The translations under genes were made by a program, and so were the position numbers. DNA of 64,000 nucleotides from Nostoc edaphicum CCNP1411 (GTDB taxonomy: Bacteria > Cyanobacteriota > Cyanobacteriia > Cyanobacteriales > Nostocaceae): positions 1,488,001 through 1,552,000 of the forward strand of contig NZ_CP054698.1 in the NCBI RefSeq assembly GCF_014023275.1, given 5' to 3'. Below the pieces are notes generated by a model. It was not told the DNA's origin, did not search any database, and saw only the letters and a program-made list of their open reading frames with translations. Positions 9,194 through 17,541 of this stretch are shown in pieces; positions within the stretch are counted from its first letter, which is position 1; each line of letters starts with the position of its first letter.

Positions 9194-10213
9194 CTAAGCT
9201 GCTTCTGAGGAAGTTGCTTCAGGATTTGGGAGATATTTTAGCAATACGCCGCGATCGCCAATTATAAATCCCCGCTCTGGCTCTAAGAACACAATCTTGT
9301 ACAAATTAGCCGCAACTTCTTCTATGTCACGGTCTTTTTCCCAGGTTTTACCACCGTCGCCACTGCGTAGTAAATTACCGCTACCGCCACCTACCCAAAT
9401 TTCATCGGGTGTACGATATGCCAAATCCAGCAAACCCCAACTGGTGGATAACTCTGGATATTTTGCCTCTTGCCATTCTTCAGGTTTAGTTGGGTCACTA
9501 AACTGAACTTGACCTCCTCTAGCTAGTAACCACAATTGCCCATTCTCCGTAAAACCCATGTTTTCTAAACGCCGAGAACTATTGCGGTTATGGGGAACCC
9601 AAGCATCTTGCCCTGGTTCCCAAGTCGAGTAGAAGCTACCTTTAGCAGAAACAGCAATATATTTCCCATCAGCAGAACGTTCCAAGTTACGCACCACACC
9701 CACTGCTGATTCCACCTGGGCTTTCCAGTTTTTGCCACCGTCTGTGGTCTTATATATGGCCCCCACATCAGTAGCCATTTCAGCTGTATTGTCTGCTAGC
9801 GCCTTAACTGCGATCGGACTACCTGGTAACTTTTCGCTCAGGGGGATACGCGACCAAGAAGCACCTTCATCGGTCGTGTGTAGTAACAGTCCAGGCTCTC
9901 CGGCAATCCAGCCTTCTTTGCCTGCAAAACTTACTGAGTCAAAGCGATACTTCTGCTCATCCAGTTGCAGTGTTATTGGTTTCCAGGTATTACCACCGTC
10001 ATTGGTTTCCAATAGGGTGGCATTGCTACCGACTAAATAGCCATGCTCAAGGTTATCAGTAAAAGCAATATCCAATAAATTCGAGTCTGTTGGCACAGAA
10101 ATTACTTTCCAAGGGTTGTAGCTAACAGAGGGAACTTGGCTACAACCTATGCACATCAAGACTACTATTAACAAGGCAAATATTCGTTGCCAACCTTTCA
10201 CAATTGAATGCAT
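9194..10213 (-). CDS. ycf48: Photosystem II assembly factor Ycf48 (HCF136-like)
   Basis: A 339-residue lumenal lipoprotein. Residues 1-24 form a signal peptide with a lipobox-like end (CIGC, lipidated cysteine 24). The rest is a seven-bladed propeller with recurring blade motifs such as ETNDGGNTWKPI, HTTDEGASWSRI, KTTDGGKNWKA and RSGDGGKTWEKD. Ycf48 binds the D1 precursor and helps build and repair the photosystem II reaction centre. Its place between rubA and psbE matches other cyanobacteria, where all three act in early photosystem II assembly. Confidence 0.96.
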   Translation of the reverse strand: MHSIVKGWQRIFALLIVVLMCIGCSQVPSVSYNPWKVISVPTDSNLLDIAFTDNLEHGYLVGSNATLLETNDGGNTWKPITLQLDEQKYRFDSVSFAGKEGWIAGEPGLLLHTTDEGASWSRIPLSEKLPGSPIAVKALADNTAEMATDVGAIYKTTDGGKNWKAQVESAVGVVRNLERSADGKYIAVSAKGSFYSTWEPGQDAWVPHNRNSSRRLENMGFTENGQLWLLARGGQVQFSDPTKPEEWQEAKYPELSTSWGLLDLAYRTPDEIWVGGGSGNLLRSGDGGKTWEKDRDIEEVAANLYKIVFLEPERGFIIGDRGVLLKYLPNPEATSSEAA

Positions 10214-10353
10214 CAGTATTTCTTAGTTATTTCTAAATTTTTGTAGGAGTTGGCAGCCAGGATGCTGTAAATCCTGGCTTTTTGATTTTGAATTTTGTTA
10301 GCGCAGTGTAAAGCCTCTGGTAGAGAGCGTTATTTGGAATTGCTTAAAGGCTC

Positions 10354-10689
10354 TCATTGTAAGCCGTAAAGACTGATAAAAAACAAGAACCCAAGAGCCA
10401 AAGCACCAAAAATTAGGATATTCTTTTGGGTTGGCGTTAGGTTGTTAACACCCAAACCATAACCGAGATTTTCTTTAAAGCCGGATGCAGTACCGGCAGG
10501 GCCGATGTTGGCAAAAGCGGTCTTTTTAGCAGAACAAACTGGACAGCGCCAATTTATGGGCAGTTCTGCAAAGAGTACCCCGGAAGGAATATCATGCTTG
10601 TCATCTCCCTTCTCAGGTTCGTAAACATAACCGCAGGCGCGACACTCGTAGCGGTCTAACACCGGAGTCTCAACAGCTGGTTCGCTCAT
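10354..10689 (-). CDS. rubA: Membrane-anchored rubredoxin (RubA)
   Basis: A 111-residue rubredoxin with two iron-binding knuckles, YECRACGYVYEPEKGD and INWRCPVCSAKK, that bind one Fe(Cys)4 centre, and a C-terminal membrane helix (NILIFGALALGFLFFISLYG). RubA is required for photosystem II, and in some reports photosystem I, assembly. The ATG at 10689 (MSEPAVETPVLDRYECRACG) is preferred over an open extension of 27 codons with no similarity. It is the first gene of the rubA-ycf48-psbEFLJ cluster. Confidence 0.95.
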   Translation of the reverse strand: MSEPAVETPVLDRYECRACGYVYEPEKGDDKHDIPSGVLFAELPINWRCPVCSAKKTAFANIGPAGTASGFKENLGYGLGVNNLTPTQKNILIFGALALGFLFFISLYGLQ

Positions 10690-10862
10690 GGCTAAGGCCT
10701 CGCAGAGAAGAAATCTTAAATATACGTTAAAAATTATGACATAATTGTTAGACTTTTCTATCACTAGCAAAAGCGAATCAAATACCTGAAGTGCGTCTGT
10801 TTCCCAGATTTCAGAAAAACCAAACAGATATAATGTAAAAGAAAGTTACGCAGTTAAGGGAT

Positions 10863-10914
10863 TTGGCATTGGGCATTGGGAATTGGGCATTGGGCATTGG
10901 GCATTGGGCATTGG
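10863..10914. repeat. TTGGGCA heptamer tract
   Basis: Seven heptamers (TTGGGCA with one TTGGGAA) followed at 10935-10960 by CCCCCTGCT repeats. It lies between the divergent rubA and ndhC genes and so is close to both promoters. Confidence 0.9.
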
Positions 10915-11016
10915 TTAAAAATCAATAGTTATTCTCCCCCTGCTCCCCCTGCTCCCCCTGCTCTCTCATCTCCCCACTCCTCACTTAAAATACTCCATAA
11001 GCGGTAGATACTCATT

Positions 11017-11379
11017 GTGTTTGTCCTCAGCGGTTACGAGTACCTTCTAGGCTTCTTCATAGTCTGTAGCCTAGTTCCTGCCTTAGCGCTCTCAGCATCC
11101 AAGCTCCTACGACCCAGTAGTTACAGCCCAGAACGTCGCACTACTTATGAATCTGGTATGGAACCCATCGGGGGAGCCTGGATTCAGTTCAACATCCGCT
11201 ACTACATGTTTGCTCTAGTCTTCGTCGTCTTTGATGTGGAGACTGTTTTCTTGTATCCTTGGGCGGTAGCTTTCCACCGTTTGGGGCTATTGGCTTTTAT
11301 TGAAGCGCTAGTCTTTATTGCAATTCTTGTAGTCGCTTTAGTTTACGCGTGGCGTAAAGGAGCTTTGGAATGGTCTTGA
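11017..11379 (+). CDS. ndhC: NAD(P)H-quinone oxidoreductase subunit 3 (NdhC)
   Basis: A 120-residue membrane subunit of the NDH-1 photosynthetic complex I, which takes electrons from ferredoxin to plastoquinone in respiration and cyclic flow. Three membrane helices and the signature [20 protein letters not shown], then [12 protein letters not shown], are present. The start is GTG at 11017. The gene overlaps ndhK by 10 bases, the conserved ndhC-ndhK-ndhJ order. Confidence 0.97.
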   Translation: MFVLSGYEYLLGFFIVCSLVPALALSASKLLRPSSYSPERRTTYESGMEPIGGAWIQFNIRYYMFALVFVVFDVETVFLYPWAVAFHRLGLLAFIEALVFIAILVVALVYAWRKGALEWS

Positions 11380-12107
11380 ATTCTAACTTAACAACCCAGG
11401 GTAAAGAACGAATCATCAACCCCATTGAGCGTACCAATGTCACTCAAGACCTTTCAGAAAACGTCATTTTGACGACGGTTGATGACCTCTACGACTGGGC
11501 GCGGCTTTCTAGTCTGTGGCCGTTGCTGTTTGGTACTGCTTGCTGCTTTATTGAGTTTGCAGCTTTAATTGGTTCCCGATTTGACTTTGACCGTTTTGGA
11601 CTAATTCCCCGTTCTAGCCCCCGCCAAGCCGATTTAATTATTACGGCAGGGACTATTACGATGAAGATGGCTCCCCAACTGGTGCGTCTTTACGAACAAA
11701 TGCCAGAGCCAAAGTATGTAATTGCGATGGGAGCTTGCACAATTACTGGCGGGATGTTCAGCGTTGATTCCCCTACGGCAGTGCGCGGAGTCGATAAACT
11801 GATTCCTGTGGATGTGTACTTGCCTGGTTGTCCTCCCCGTCCAGAAGCAATTATCGACGCAATCATTAAGCTGCGGAAGAAAATCTCCAATGAATCGATG
11901 CAAGAGCGGGATAAAATTAAGCAAACTCACCGCTATTACAGCACGACTCATAATTTGAAGCCAGTAGAAGAAATCTTAACTGGTAAGTATTTGCAGTCAG
12001 ACACTCGCTATGCACCACCAAAGGAATTGGCGGAAGCGATTGGTATGCCAATACCACCTGCACTGCTGACAGAAAAGGCGCAAAAGGAGGAACAAACCCG
12101 TGGCTGA
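11370..12107 (+). CDS. ndhK: NAD(P)H-quinone oxidoreductase subunit K (NdhK)
   Basis: A 245-residue peripheral subunit that carries the N2-type 4Fe-4S cluster. The cysteine ligands are visible in [11 protein letters not shown] (tandem CC), [12 protein letters not shown] and [11 protein letters not shown]. The start ATG at 11370 lies within ndhC, preceded by AAAGGAGC. The 3' end overlaps ndhJ by 8 bases, suggesting translational coupling of the three genes. The C-terminal extension (residues about 205-245) is typical of cyanobacterial and plastid forms. Confidence 0.97.
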   Translation: MVLNSNLTTQGKERIINPIERTNVTQDLSENVILTTVDDLYDWARLSSLWPLLFGTACCFIEFAALIGSRFDFDRFGLIPRSSPRQADLIITAGTITMKMAPQLVRLYEQMPEPKYVIAMGACTITGGMFSVDSPTAVRGVDKLIPVDVYLPGCPPRPEAIIDAIIKLRKKISNESMQERDKIKQTHRYYSTTHNLKPVEEILTGKYLQSDTRYAPPKELAEAIGMPIPPALLTEKAQKEEQTRG

Positions 12108-12630
12108 AGAAGAATCTAAACCAGTACCAGCAGCGAAAGAAGAGTCATTGGTACAAGCGGGTAAAGTTTCCCAGTGGTTGACGGAAAATGGCTTTGACCA
12201 TGAGTTTTTGGCACCAGACAAAAATGGTGTAGAGATAATTAAGGTGGCGGCAGATTTCTTGCTTCCCACCGCTACAGCCCTTTATGCTTATGGGTTTAAT
12301 TATCTCCAGTGTCAAGGTGGTATTGACCTTGGCCCAGGACAAGAATTGGTGAGTATGTATCACTTGATTAAAGTCGGTGATAATAGCGATCGCCCCGAAG
12401 AAGTTCGAGTTAAGGTGTTCTTACCACGGGAAAACCCCGTAGTGCCTTCTGTGTACTGGATTTGGAAGACCGCAGATTGGCAAGAGCGCGAGTCTTACGA
12501 TATGTACGGCATTATCTACGAAGGACACCCAAATCTCAAGCGGATTTTGATGCCGGAAGATTGGGTAGGTTGGCCTTTGCGGAAGGATTACATCTCGCCT
12601 GATTTTTATGAGTTGCAGGACGCTTATTAG
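12100..12630 (+). CDS. ndhJ: NAD(P)H-quinone oxidoreductase subunit J (NdhJ)
   Basis: A 176-residue subunit of the 30-kDa complex I family in the hydrophilic arm of NDH-1. The motif region [19 protein letters not shown] and the following [22 protein letters not shown] are diagnostic. The start is GTG at 12100 with AAAGGAGGA upstream inside ndhK. It is the last gene of the ndhCKJ operon. Confidence 0.97.
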   Translation: MAEEESKPVPAAKEESLVQAGKVSQWLTENGFDHEFLAPDKNGVEIIKVAADFLLPTATALYAYGFNYLQCQGGIDLGPGQELVSMYHLIKVGDNSDRPEEVRVKVFLPRENPVVPSVYWIWKTADWQERESYDMYGIIYEGHPNLKRILMPEDWVGWPLRKDYISPDFYELQDAY

Positions 12631-12644
12631 AGATTGTTGAATAG

Positions 12645-12664
12645 AGACGCGATTCATCGCGTCT
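12645..12664. repeat. Perfect 9-bp inverted repeat
   Basis: AGACGCGAT and ATCGCGTCT are separated by TC, just after ndhJ. This palindrome is a dispersed Nostoc-type repeat; a relative is at about 34265-34295. It has no T run, so it is not a classical terminator. Confidence 0.6.
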
Positions 12665-12696
12665 GTACAATATAGTTCTGGGTTTCGGCAGTGATT

Positions 12697-12733
12697 AACC
12701 CCTTTCCGGTGGCGGAGAGGGGTTATGTTTTTG
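12697..12733 (+). terminator. Possible terminator of the ndhCKJ operon
   Basis: A 12-bp imperfect stem, AACCCCTTTCCG / CGGAGAGGGGTT with a 4-base loop, is followed by ATGTTTTTGG. The T run is short and offset, so the call is tentative. Confidence 0.55.
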
Positions 12734-12781
12734 GTGTCTCATGTAACAGTTGGTTGGCAATATTGGCTGTAATTCATTGAC

Positions 12782-12964
12782 TATAGGACTTACGCATTAA
12801 CAGGAAATACCAAATATGTGGTACTTATTTCAGGCATTAAACCTTGATTTTTCGACACTTTTTAGGCGATCGCTATTTATCCAAGGATGATTGATAAAAG
12901 CCTGAAACAATATATTCTCGTTAATGCACAAGATAATGAATTTGTAAAGTTCGTAAGTCCTATA
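12782..12964. mobile_element. Candidate MITE with TAGGACTTACG ends
   Basis: TATAGGACTTACG at 12782-12794 is repeated inverted as CGTAAGTCCTATA at 12952-12964. The ends can be read as TAGGACTTACG flanked by TA on each side, as expected for a miniature element mobilised by an IS630/Tc1-type transposase. The 183-bp body has no transposase. The right end stops 33 bases before the antitoxin start, so it may supply upstream regulatory sequence. Confidence 0.7.
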
Positions 12965-12997
12965 TACTTATACTATGTAAAGGTAATCAAATTCTCT

Positions 12998-13225
12998 ATG
13001 ATTACAAACACTAATACCCAAATGAAAACCAATCAATACCCATTTGCTCAAGAATTAATCACAGATACTCAAGGTAACATTCGTAAAGTAGTTATAGATT
13101 TTCAAGACTATCTACGCTTATTAGAAGTAATTGAAGATGAAGGATTGATATTAGCAATAAAGGAAGTACAACAAGAAATACCATTAAATATTAATGAAGC
13201 ATTAGCCGGATTAGAAAGAGAGTGA
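12998..13225 (+). CDS. Putative RelB/Phd-type antitoxin
   Basis: A small acidic protein of 75 residues (67 if the ATG at 13022 is used). The stretch QYPFAQELITDTQGNIRKVV, then DFQDYLRLLEVIEDEG and a tail EIPLNINEALAGLERE, resembles the antitoxins paired with RelE-type toxins in cyanobacteria. Its TGA overlaps the GTG of the toxin frame (GTGA). No clear Shine-Dalgarno sequence helps choose the start. The paired toxin is broken, so this antitoxin is probably an orphan. Confidence 0.6.
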   Translation: MITNTNTQMKTNQYPFAQELITDTQGNIRKVVIDFQDYLRLLEVIEDEGLILAIKEVQQEIPLNINEALAGLERE

Positions 13226-13495
13226 ATACCCAGTATTTATCCAGTTTTATTAAAGATTTAAAAGCACTCAAAAGTCCACTTTACTACGAGACAATTAAAG
13301 TACTTGCTTTTGAATAAATACCACAAATAGCTAACTTCGAATAAATTAGTAATATCAAAAAAGTTTCAAGGATATGATGATATTTATCGTATTCGTATAG
13401 GTGATTATCGTATCGGAATTATATTTGACGGTGAAACAGTAATATTTCAGCGTGTCTTACATCGTAAAGATATTTATCGATATTTTCCAAAGTAA
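13222..13495 (+). pseudogene. Degenerate RelE/ParE-family toxin
   Basis: The frame starts GTG (overlapping the antitoxin stop) and reads SSFIKDLKALKSPLYYETIK. It is interrupted by two TAA codons, each inside an F-E-stop-I context where related toxins have FEEI, and by one extra A in a six-A run near 13360. After that shift the second half reads GYDDIYRIRIGDYRIGIIF and then VLHRKDIYRYFPK, the conserved C-terminus of RelE-type mRNA interferases. The gene is therefore inactive as written, through three separate lesions. Confidence 0.82.
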
Positions 13496-13620
13496 GTCAA
13501 ATTAGTTATTTTGTGGAATTTTGGCGATCGCTCTTTTGAACGAACCACAGAGGCGTAGAGAACGCAGAGGAAGGAGAGGGCGCTTTTCATTAAATACGTA
13601 CTGTGAGTACGTTTACTTAT

Positions 13621-13794
13621 CCCTCTTTTGTCACTTTCAGAAAACAATAATCGAACCAAAATTCTGAAACTTTTATCTAGTCGAGCTTTGAGCTTTTATT
13701 TTCTAACAGTAACTCAGTTTTGTAGACAAAACATGGAGATGCAAGCCCTGAAAGGCTTTCAGAGTTTGGGTTCCACCAAAGTGACAAAAGAGGG
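13621..13794. mobile_element. MITE with 17-bp perfect terminal inverted repeats
   Basis: CCCTCTTTTGTCACTTT at 13621-13637 is repeated exactly inverted at 13778-13794. TTAT flanks both ends (13617-13620 and 13795-13798), a likely 4-bp target duplication. The 174-bp element has no coding capacity and contains a secondary hairpin around 13740-13765. It sits 67 bases upstream of the PvuII-like nuclease start and may have displaced its promoter. Confidence 0.85.
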
Positions 13795-13861
13795 TTATGG
13801 TGTATTCCCTCATAAAATCGCAAGACGAACTAAGTGTTCGTTTTTTAGAGTGGAGTACTTA

Positions 13862-14821
13862 ATGGATTACGAAGCAGTTCGACGACGCTTTGGTAGTAGA
13901 GTGCGTCATCTTCGAGAGGAGAAAGGTATTACACAAGAACGTTTAGCTGAATTGATAGGGAAAACTATAGAACACGTTAGCTTATTGGAGCGAGGTGAAC
14001 GCTCTCCATCATTTGAAGTAATTTTAGAGACTGCTAATGCACTCAATATTTCAGTTTCTTATCTAATGAATATTGAGCAGACAAATGATAATACTGATAC
14101 TATAAATACTCTGCTAGTTGCTCCAGTGTCTCCTACTCTAGTTAAGCCTGTCGAAGAGCCTATTACCACAAAAAATAAGCGTAGTTCTGATATTGAGCGG
14201 TTACAATTGGCATTTAACGGTATTCGAGAAATGCAAAAACTAGCAGATGAATATGGCATTAATGATATCTTGCAGGACAATGGTGGAAAAGTTCTACAGG
14301 TACTCATTCTATTAGGTTTACGTATATCTCCAGGTAGAGAAGGAAACGATGCTATTGATGCAGATGATAATGAATATGAATTAAAAACAATAAATCGCGC
14401 ACTTAATAAAAATGCTGGTGTAACTACACACCATCATCTCAATAGAGATATAGGACTAGTATTTGATTTATGAAAAAATCTAAGTATATGTAGGGTGTGT
14501 TACGGCTTCCGTAACGCACCAAAATCTTCGGATGGTGCGTTAGCCTACGGCATAACACACCCTACTCAAATATTTTCAGAAATCAAATATGATTCCTATA
14601 TTCTTTGTAAGTATCGATCCGTCAAAGCATGGTATATAGCAGTGTATGAAGGTATAGAATTGATCGAAATTTATAAAGTCCCTTCTTCTATTCTCGAAGA
14701 AAAATTTCAACAATGGGAGATTAAGCTACAAACACAGGAATCTATAAATAATCCCAAGATACCAATGAAATTGGTTAAAAAAGGTGAAATTGTTTACACT
14801 AAACAAATAAACACACATTAG
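13862..14821 (+). pseudogene. PvuII-like restriction endonuclease fused to XRE domain, split by insertion
   Basis: Residues 1-73 form an XRE-type helix-turn-helix (GITQERLAELIGK; LERGERSPSFEVILE) like the controller proteins of type II restriction systems. After a linker, the frame continues into a PvuII-type nuclease: GINDILQDNGGK, then GREGNDAIDADDNEYELKT with the catalytic D163, E173 and K175 (PvuII D58, E68, K70), then THHHLN (PvuII HHH, base contacts). An inserted element at 14451-14598 brings a stop after residue 203. Beyond it the nuclease resumes as KYRSVKAWYIAVYEGIEL and INNPKIPMK. Removing the element and one TA gives N-R-D-I-L-C-K-Y-R, the same spacing as PvuII N-P-V-I-I-A-K-Y-R, and a 269-residue protein. 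The ATG at 13862 follows GTGGAGTACTTA. Confidence 0.92.
14451..14598. mobile_element. 148-bp MITE inserted in the PvuII-like gene
   Basis: The left end TAGGACTAGTATTTGATTT and the reverse complement of the right end, TAGGAATCATATTTGATTT, match with few mismatches over at least 25 bases. A TA dinucleotide flanks each side (14449-14450, 14599-14600). A second, inner inverted repeat, GTAGGGTGTGTTA (14490-14502) with TAACACACCCTAC (14553-14565), forms a cruciform-like core. There is no coding capacity. TA duplication and small size fit an IS630/Tc1-type non-autonomous element. Confidence 0.9.
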
Positions 14822-14857
14822 CAAAATTACATACTTATTGAGATTCAATTCAGAATT

Positions 14858-15853
14858 CTATATTTCTAACTTAAGTTGACCATAAGTTGCGATTTTGATA
14901 TTTTCTTCCATATTAATCAGATTTTTAAATATTTCTAAAGATTGATGCAAACTTAGATTTACATCCATAAATCTAAAAGCAGAAGCAGCTAAGTAAGACT
15001 TGTTTTGCTCAAAAGATATCCAATGTCTCTGCGATACTTCCGCTGCTGCACCAGTAGTATTAGAGCCAGCAAATATATCAAGTACTATATCTGCTGGTTC
15101 TGTAAGAAAGTTAATAAAAAATGTAGGTAATTTTTGCGGAAAACGTGCTGGATGTGGAGAAATTTCCGCTGCTTTACAAAGTTGCATATACCTAGAATTG
15201 CTTTCGGTATTAGCAATTTGCAACAAATTGGAAGGAATTGCTCCTCCATTATCATTAGCAAAAGCAGAGCCAATATCATGTCCTGAAGGACGTGTTTTAG
15301 GTTTGTAATATTTTTCAGGATTGGCTTGCAGCTTTTTCATTCTTTCAGAATAAGGAACAAGAACCTTACTCACGTCAGCTTTAGGATTATCAGTTTTTGA
15401 TAACCACCAGATAGTGTTGACTGAATCTTTCGCCCTAATTTTGCGTTTATTCACCCATTCAATAGGTGAAGGGAGCTTAGATGGGTTATACCAAAAGAAC
15501 TCCTCAGCTAAACGAAAATTTAGTTCATCACATAGTCTAATTAAAATACGATAATTATGAAGTGATCGCACAGGACGCTTAGTTTGATATGCTCCCCCAA
15601 GATCAATTACAAAACTTCCATCGGGCTTTAGTACACGATAAACTTTTTTACAGAAAGCAAAAAGCCAATCTACATAAGCTTCTTGATCAACATTACCGTA
15701 AATTTTTTCACGTTGTAGTGCAAAGGGAGGAGAAGTAATCACTAGATTAATAGAATCTGATTCAACTTTATCTAGTAATTCAAGCGAATCTCCAAGATAT
15801 GCATAGCCATAGTCTGTAGTGTACAAAGGTGTTCCAGATACAATAGATACCAT
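14858..15853 (-). CDS. PvuII-like N4-cytosine DNA methyltransferase
   Basis: A 331-residue methyltransferase of the beta class. Motif IV is SPPF at residues 41-44, the N4-cytosine type, followed by ALQREKIYGNV. Motif I lies near the C-terminus (IVLDIFAGSNTTG), and between them are LPSPIEWVNKRKIRAKDSVN and KYYKPKTRPSGHDI, all closely resembling M.PvuII (CAGCTG). The target is inferred from this resemblance. The frame is intact and the start is the ATG at 15853. It converges on the interrupted nuclease with 36 bases between. With the nuclease dead, it would act as an orphan methylase. Confidence 0.93.
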   Translation of the reverse strand: MVSIVSGTPLYTTDYGYAYLGDSLELLDKVESDSINLVITSPPFALQREKIYGNVDQEAYVDWLFAFCKKVYRVLKPDGSFVIDLGGAYQTKRPVRSLHNYRILIRLCDELNFRLAEEFFWYNPSKLPSPIEWVNKRKIRAKDSVNTIWWLSKTDNPKADVSKVLVPYSERMKKLQANPEKYYKPKTRPSGHDIGSAFANDNGGAIPSNLLQIANTESNSRYMQLCKAAEISPHPARFPQKLPTFFINFLTEPADIVLDIFAGSNTTGAAAEVSQRHWISFEQNKSYLAASAFRFMDVNLSLHQSLEIFKNLINMEENIKIATYGQLKLEI

Positions 15854-16137
15854 TCTTAGCTAATTAATATATATTTTTATTAACTATTTGTAATTATAAT
15901 ATGGCAATCGAAATTTAAACGTGAAAAAATACGGAGATTAAAAGTAAGTATTTATAAGCTTTTTAACCATTTTCTTTTTCATGAATCATTTAGTATTCTC
16001 ATATACTACTAATTAAAAAAGTGTACTACTTTTTTGTTGAATTAAAAAAAACTTGCCCTGAGAATATCAAACCCCCAAGGCAAGCCAACTCTCTACATTC
16101 TTTCTCTACTCCGCGCTCTCTGCGCCTCTGCGGTTCG

Positions 16138-17541
16138 TTAAAGTTGCTTCACTTCCGAAACCAACTTCGCCACCATATCCTTCGCACTACCAAAAAGCAT
16201 CGTAGTTTTATCCTTGTAGAACAACTCATTATCTACACCGGCAAAACCCGTACTCATCCCGCGCTTAATTACAATCGTCTGCTTCGCCCGATCTACTTCC
16301 AAAATCGGCATACCATAAATCGGGCTACTTGTATCACTTCGCGCCGCCGGATTTACTACATCATTTGCCCCAATTACTAAAGCCACATCTGCTTGATCGA
16401 ACTGGGGATTAATATCATCCATGTCGTACAACTGGGTATAAGGCACATTTGCCTCCGCCAGCAACACATTCATGTGCCCCGGCATTCTTCCAGCAACGGG
16501 GTGAATGGCATACTTGACATCAACGCCCATTTTTTCTAACTGATCTGACAATTCCCGGACGCTATGTTGCGCTTGGGCAACTGCCATACCATAACCAGGA
16601 ACAATTACCACAGAACGGGCATAACCCAACATCATCGCCCCTTCTTCAGGATCAATGCTGCGGACAGTTTGATCAGTCGCAGCACCACTAGCAGCACCAC
16701 CTGAACTAGAACCTGTACCAAAAGCGCTGAACAGCACACTAAATAAGGAGCGGTTCATCGCTTTACACATAATCTCGGTAAGGATTAAGCCAGATGCTCC
16801 CACCAAAGCACCAGCGATGATTAACATGTTGTTCATCACCACGAACCCAGCCGCCGCCGCCGCCACACCTGACAACGAGTTCAACAGCGAGATTACCACT
16901 GGCATATCGCCGCCACCAATGGGGATGACGAACATCACGCCCAGCACCAATGAAACGCCAACCACTCCCAAGAATATGGGTAAACTATCTGGTGTGATGA
17001 TTAAGTAGGCACTACCTACTATATAAGCACCCAGAAGCAAGAGGTTAAATGGTTGCTGGAATGGGAATGTAATCGGGGAACCGCTAATTAAACCTTGCAA
17101 TTTGGCAAAGGCGAGAAAACTACCTGTGAAGGTAACACCACCGATTAACACGTCCAATAGCATGGAAATGTTCACATCTAGGGGTATCGCCTGAGAACTA
17201 TCTAACAACCGCCAGAATTCGGCAACGGCTACTAATGCCGAAGCCGCACCGCCCAAACCGTTGAGTAAACCCACCATTTGGGGCATTTCAGTCATTTGGA
17301 CTTTGTAGGCAACGATCGCACCAATTCCCGATCCAATCGCCAAGCCCAACAATATCATCTCGTAGTTCAACACATGTTGATCAAGCATTGTCGCTGCGAT
17401 CGCTAGCAGCATTCCCACAGCCGCTACAATATTACCGTTTCTCGCTGTAGCAGGTGATCCCAGCTTTTTCAAGCCCAGAATGAATAACGATGCAGCGACT
17501 AAGTACGTCAGCTGAATGCCAGTTGGTAAAAAGTCGCTCAC
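16138..17541 (-). CDS. pntB: NAD(P) transhydrogenase subunit beta
   Basis: A 467-residue membrane protein of the proton-translocating transhydrogenase, which uses the proton gradient to reduce NADP with NADH. About nine helices (domain II) cover residues 1-270. The C-terminal domain III binds NADP, with VVIVPGYGMAVAQAQHSV, HPVAGRMPGHMNVLLAEA and ALVIGANDVVNPAA. The start ATG overlaps the preceding alpha-2 stop by 4 bases. It is the last gene of a three-gene minus-strand operon. Confidence 0.97.
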   Translation of the reverse strand: MSDFLPTGIQLTYLVAASLFILGLKKLGSPATARNGNIVAAVGMLLAIAATMLDQHVLNYEMILLGLAIGSGIGAIVAYKVQMTEMPQMVGLLNGLGGAASALVAVAEFWRLLDSSQAIPLDVNISMLLDVLIGGVTFTGSFLAFAKLQGLISGSPITFPFQQPFNLLLLGAYIVGSAYLIITPDSLPIFLGVVGVSLVLGVMFVIPIGGGDMPVVISLLNSLSGVAAAAAGFVVMNNMLIIAGALVGASGLILTEIMCKAMNRSLFSVLFSAFGTGSSSGGAASGAATDQTVRSIDPEEGAMMLGYARSVVIVPGYGMAVAQAQHSVRELSDQLEKMGVDVKYAIHPVAGRMPGHMNVLLAEANVPYTQLYDMDDINPQFDQADVALVIGANDVVNPAARSDTSSPIYGMPILEVDRAKQTIVIKRGMSTGFAGVDNELFYKDKTTMLFGSAKDMVAKLVSEVKQL

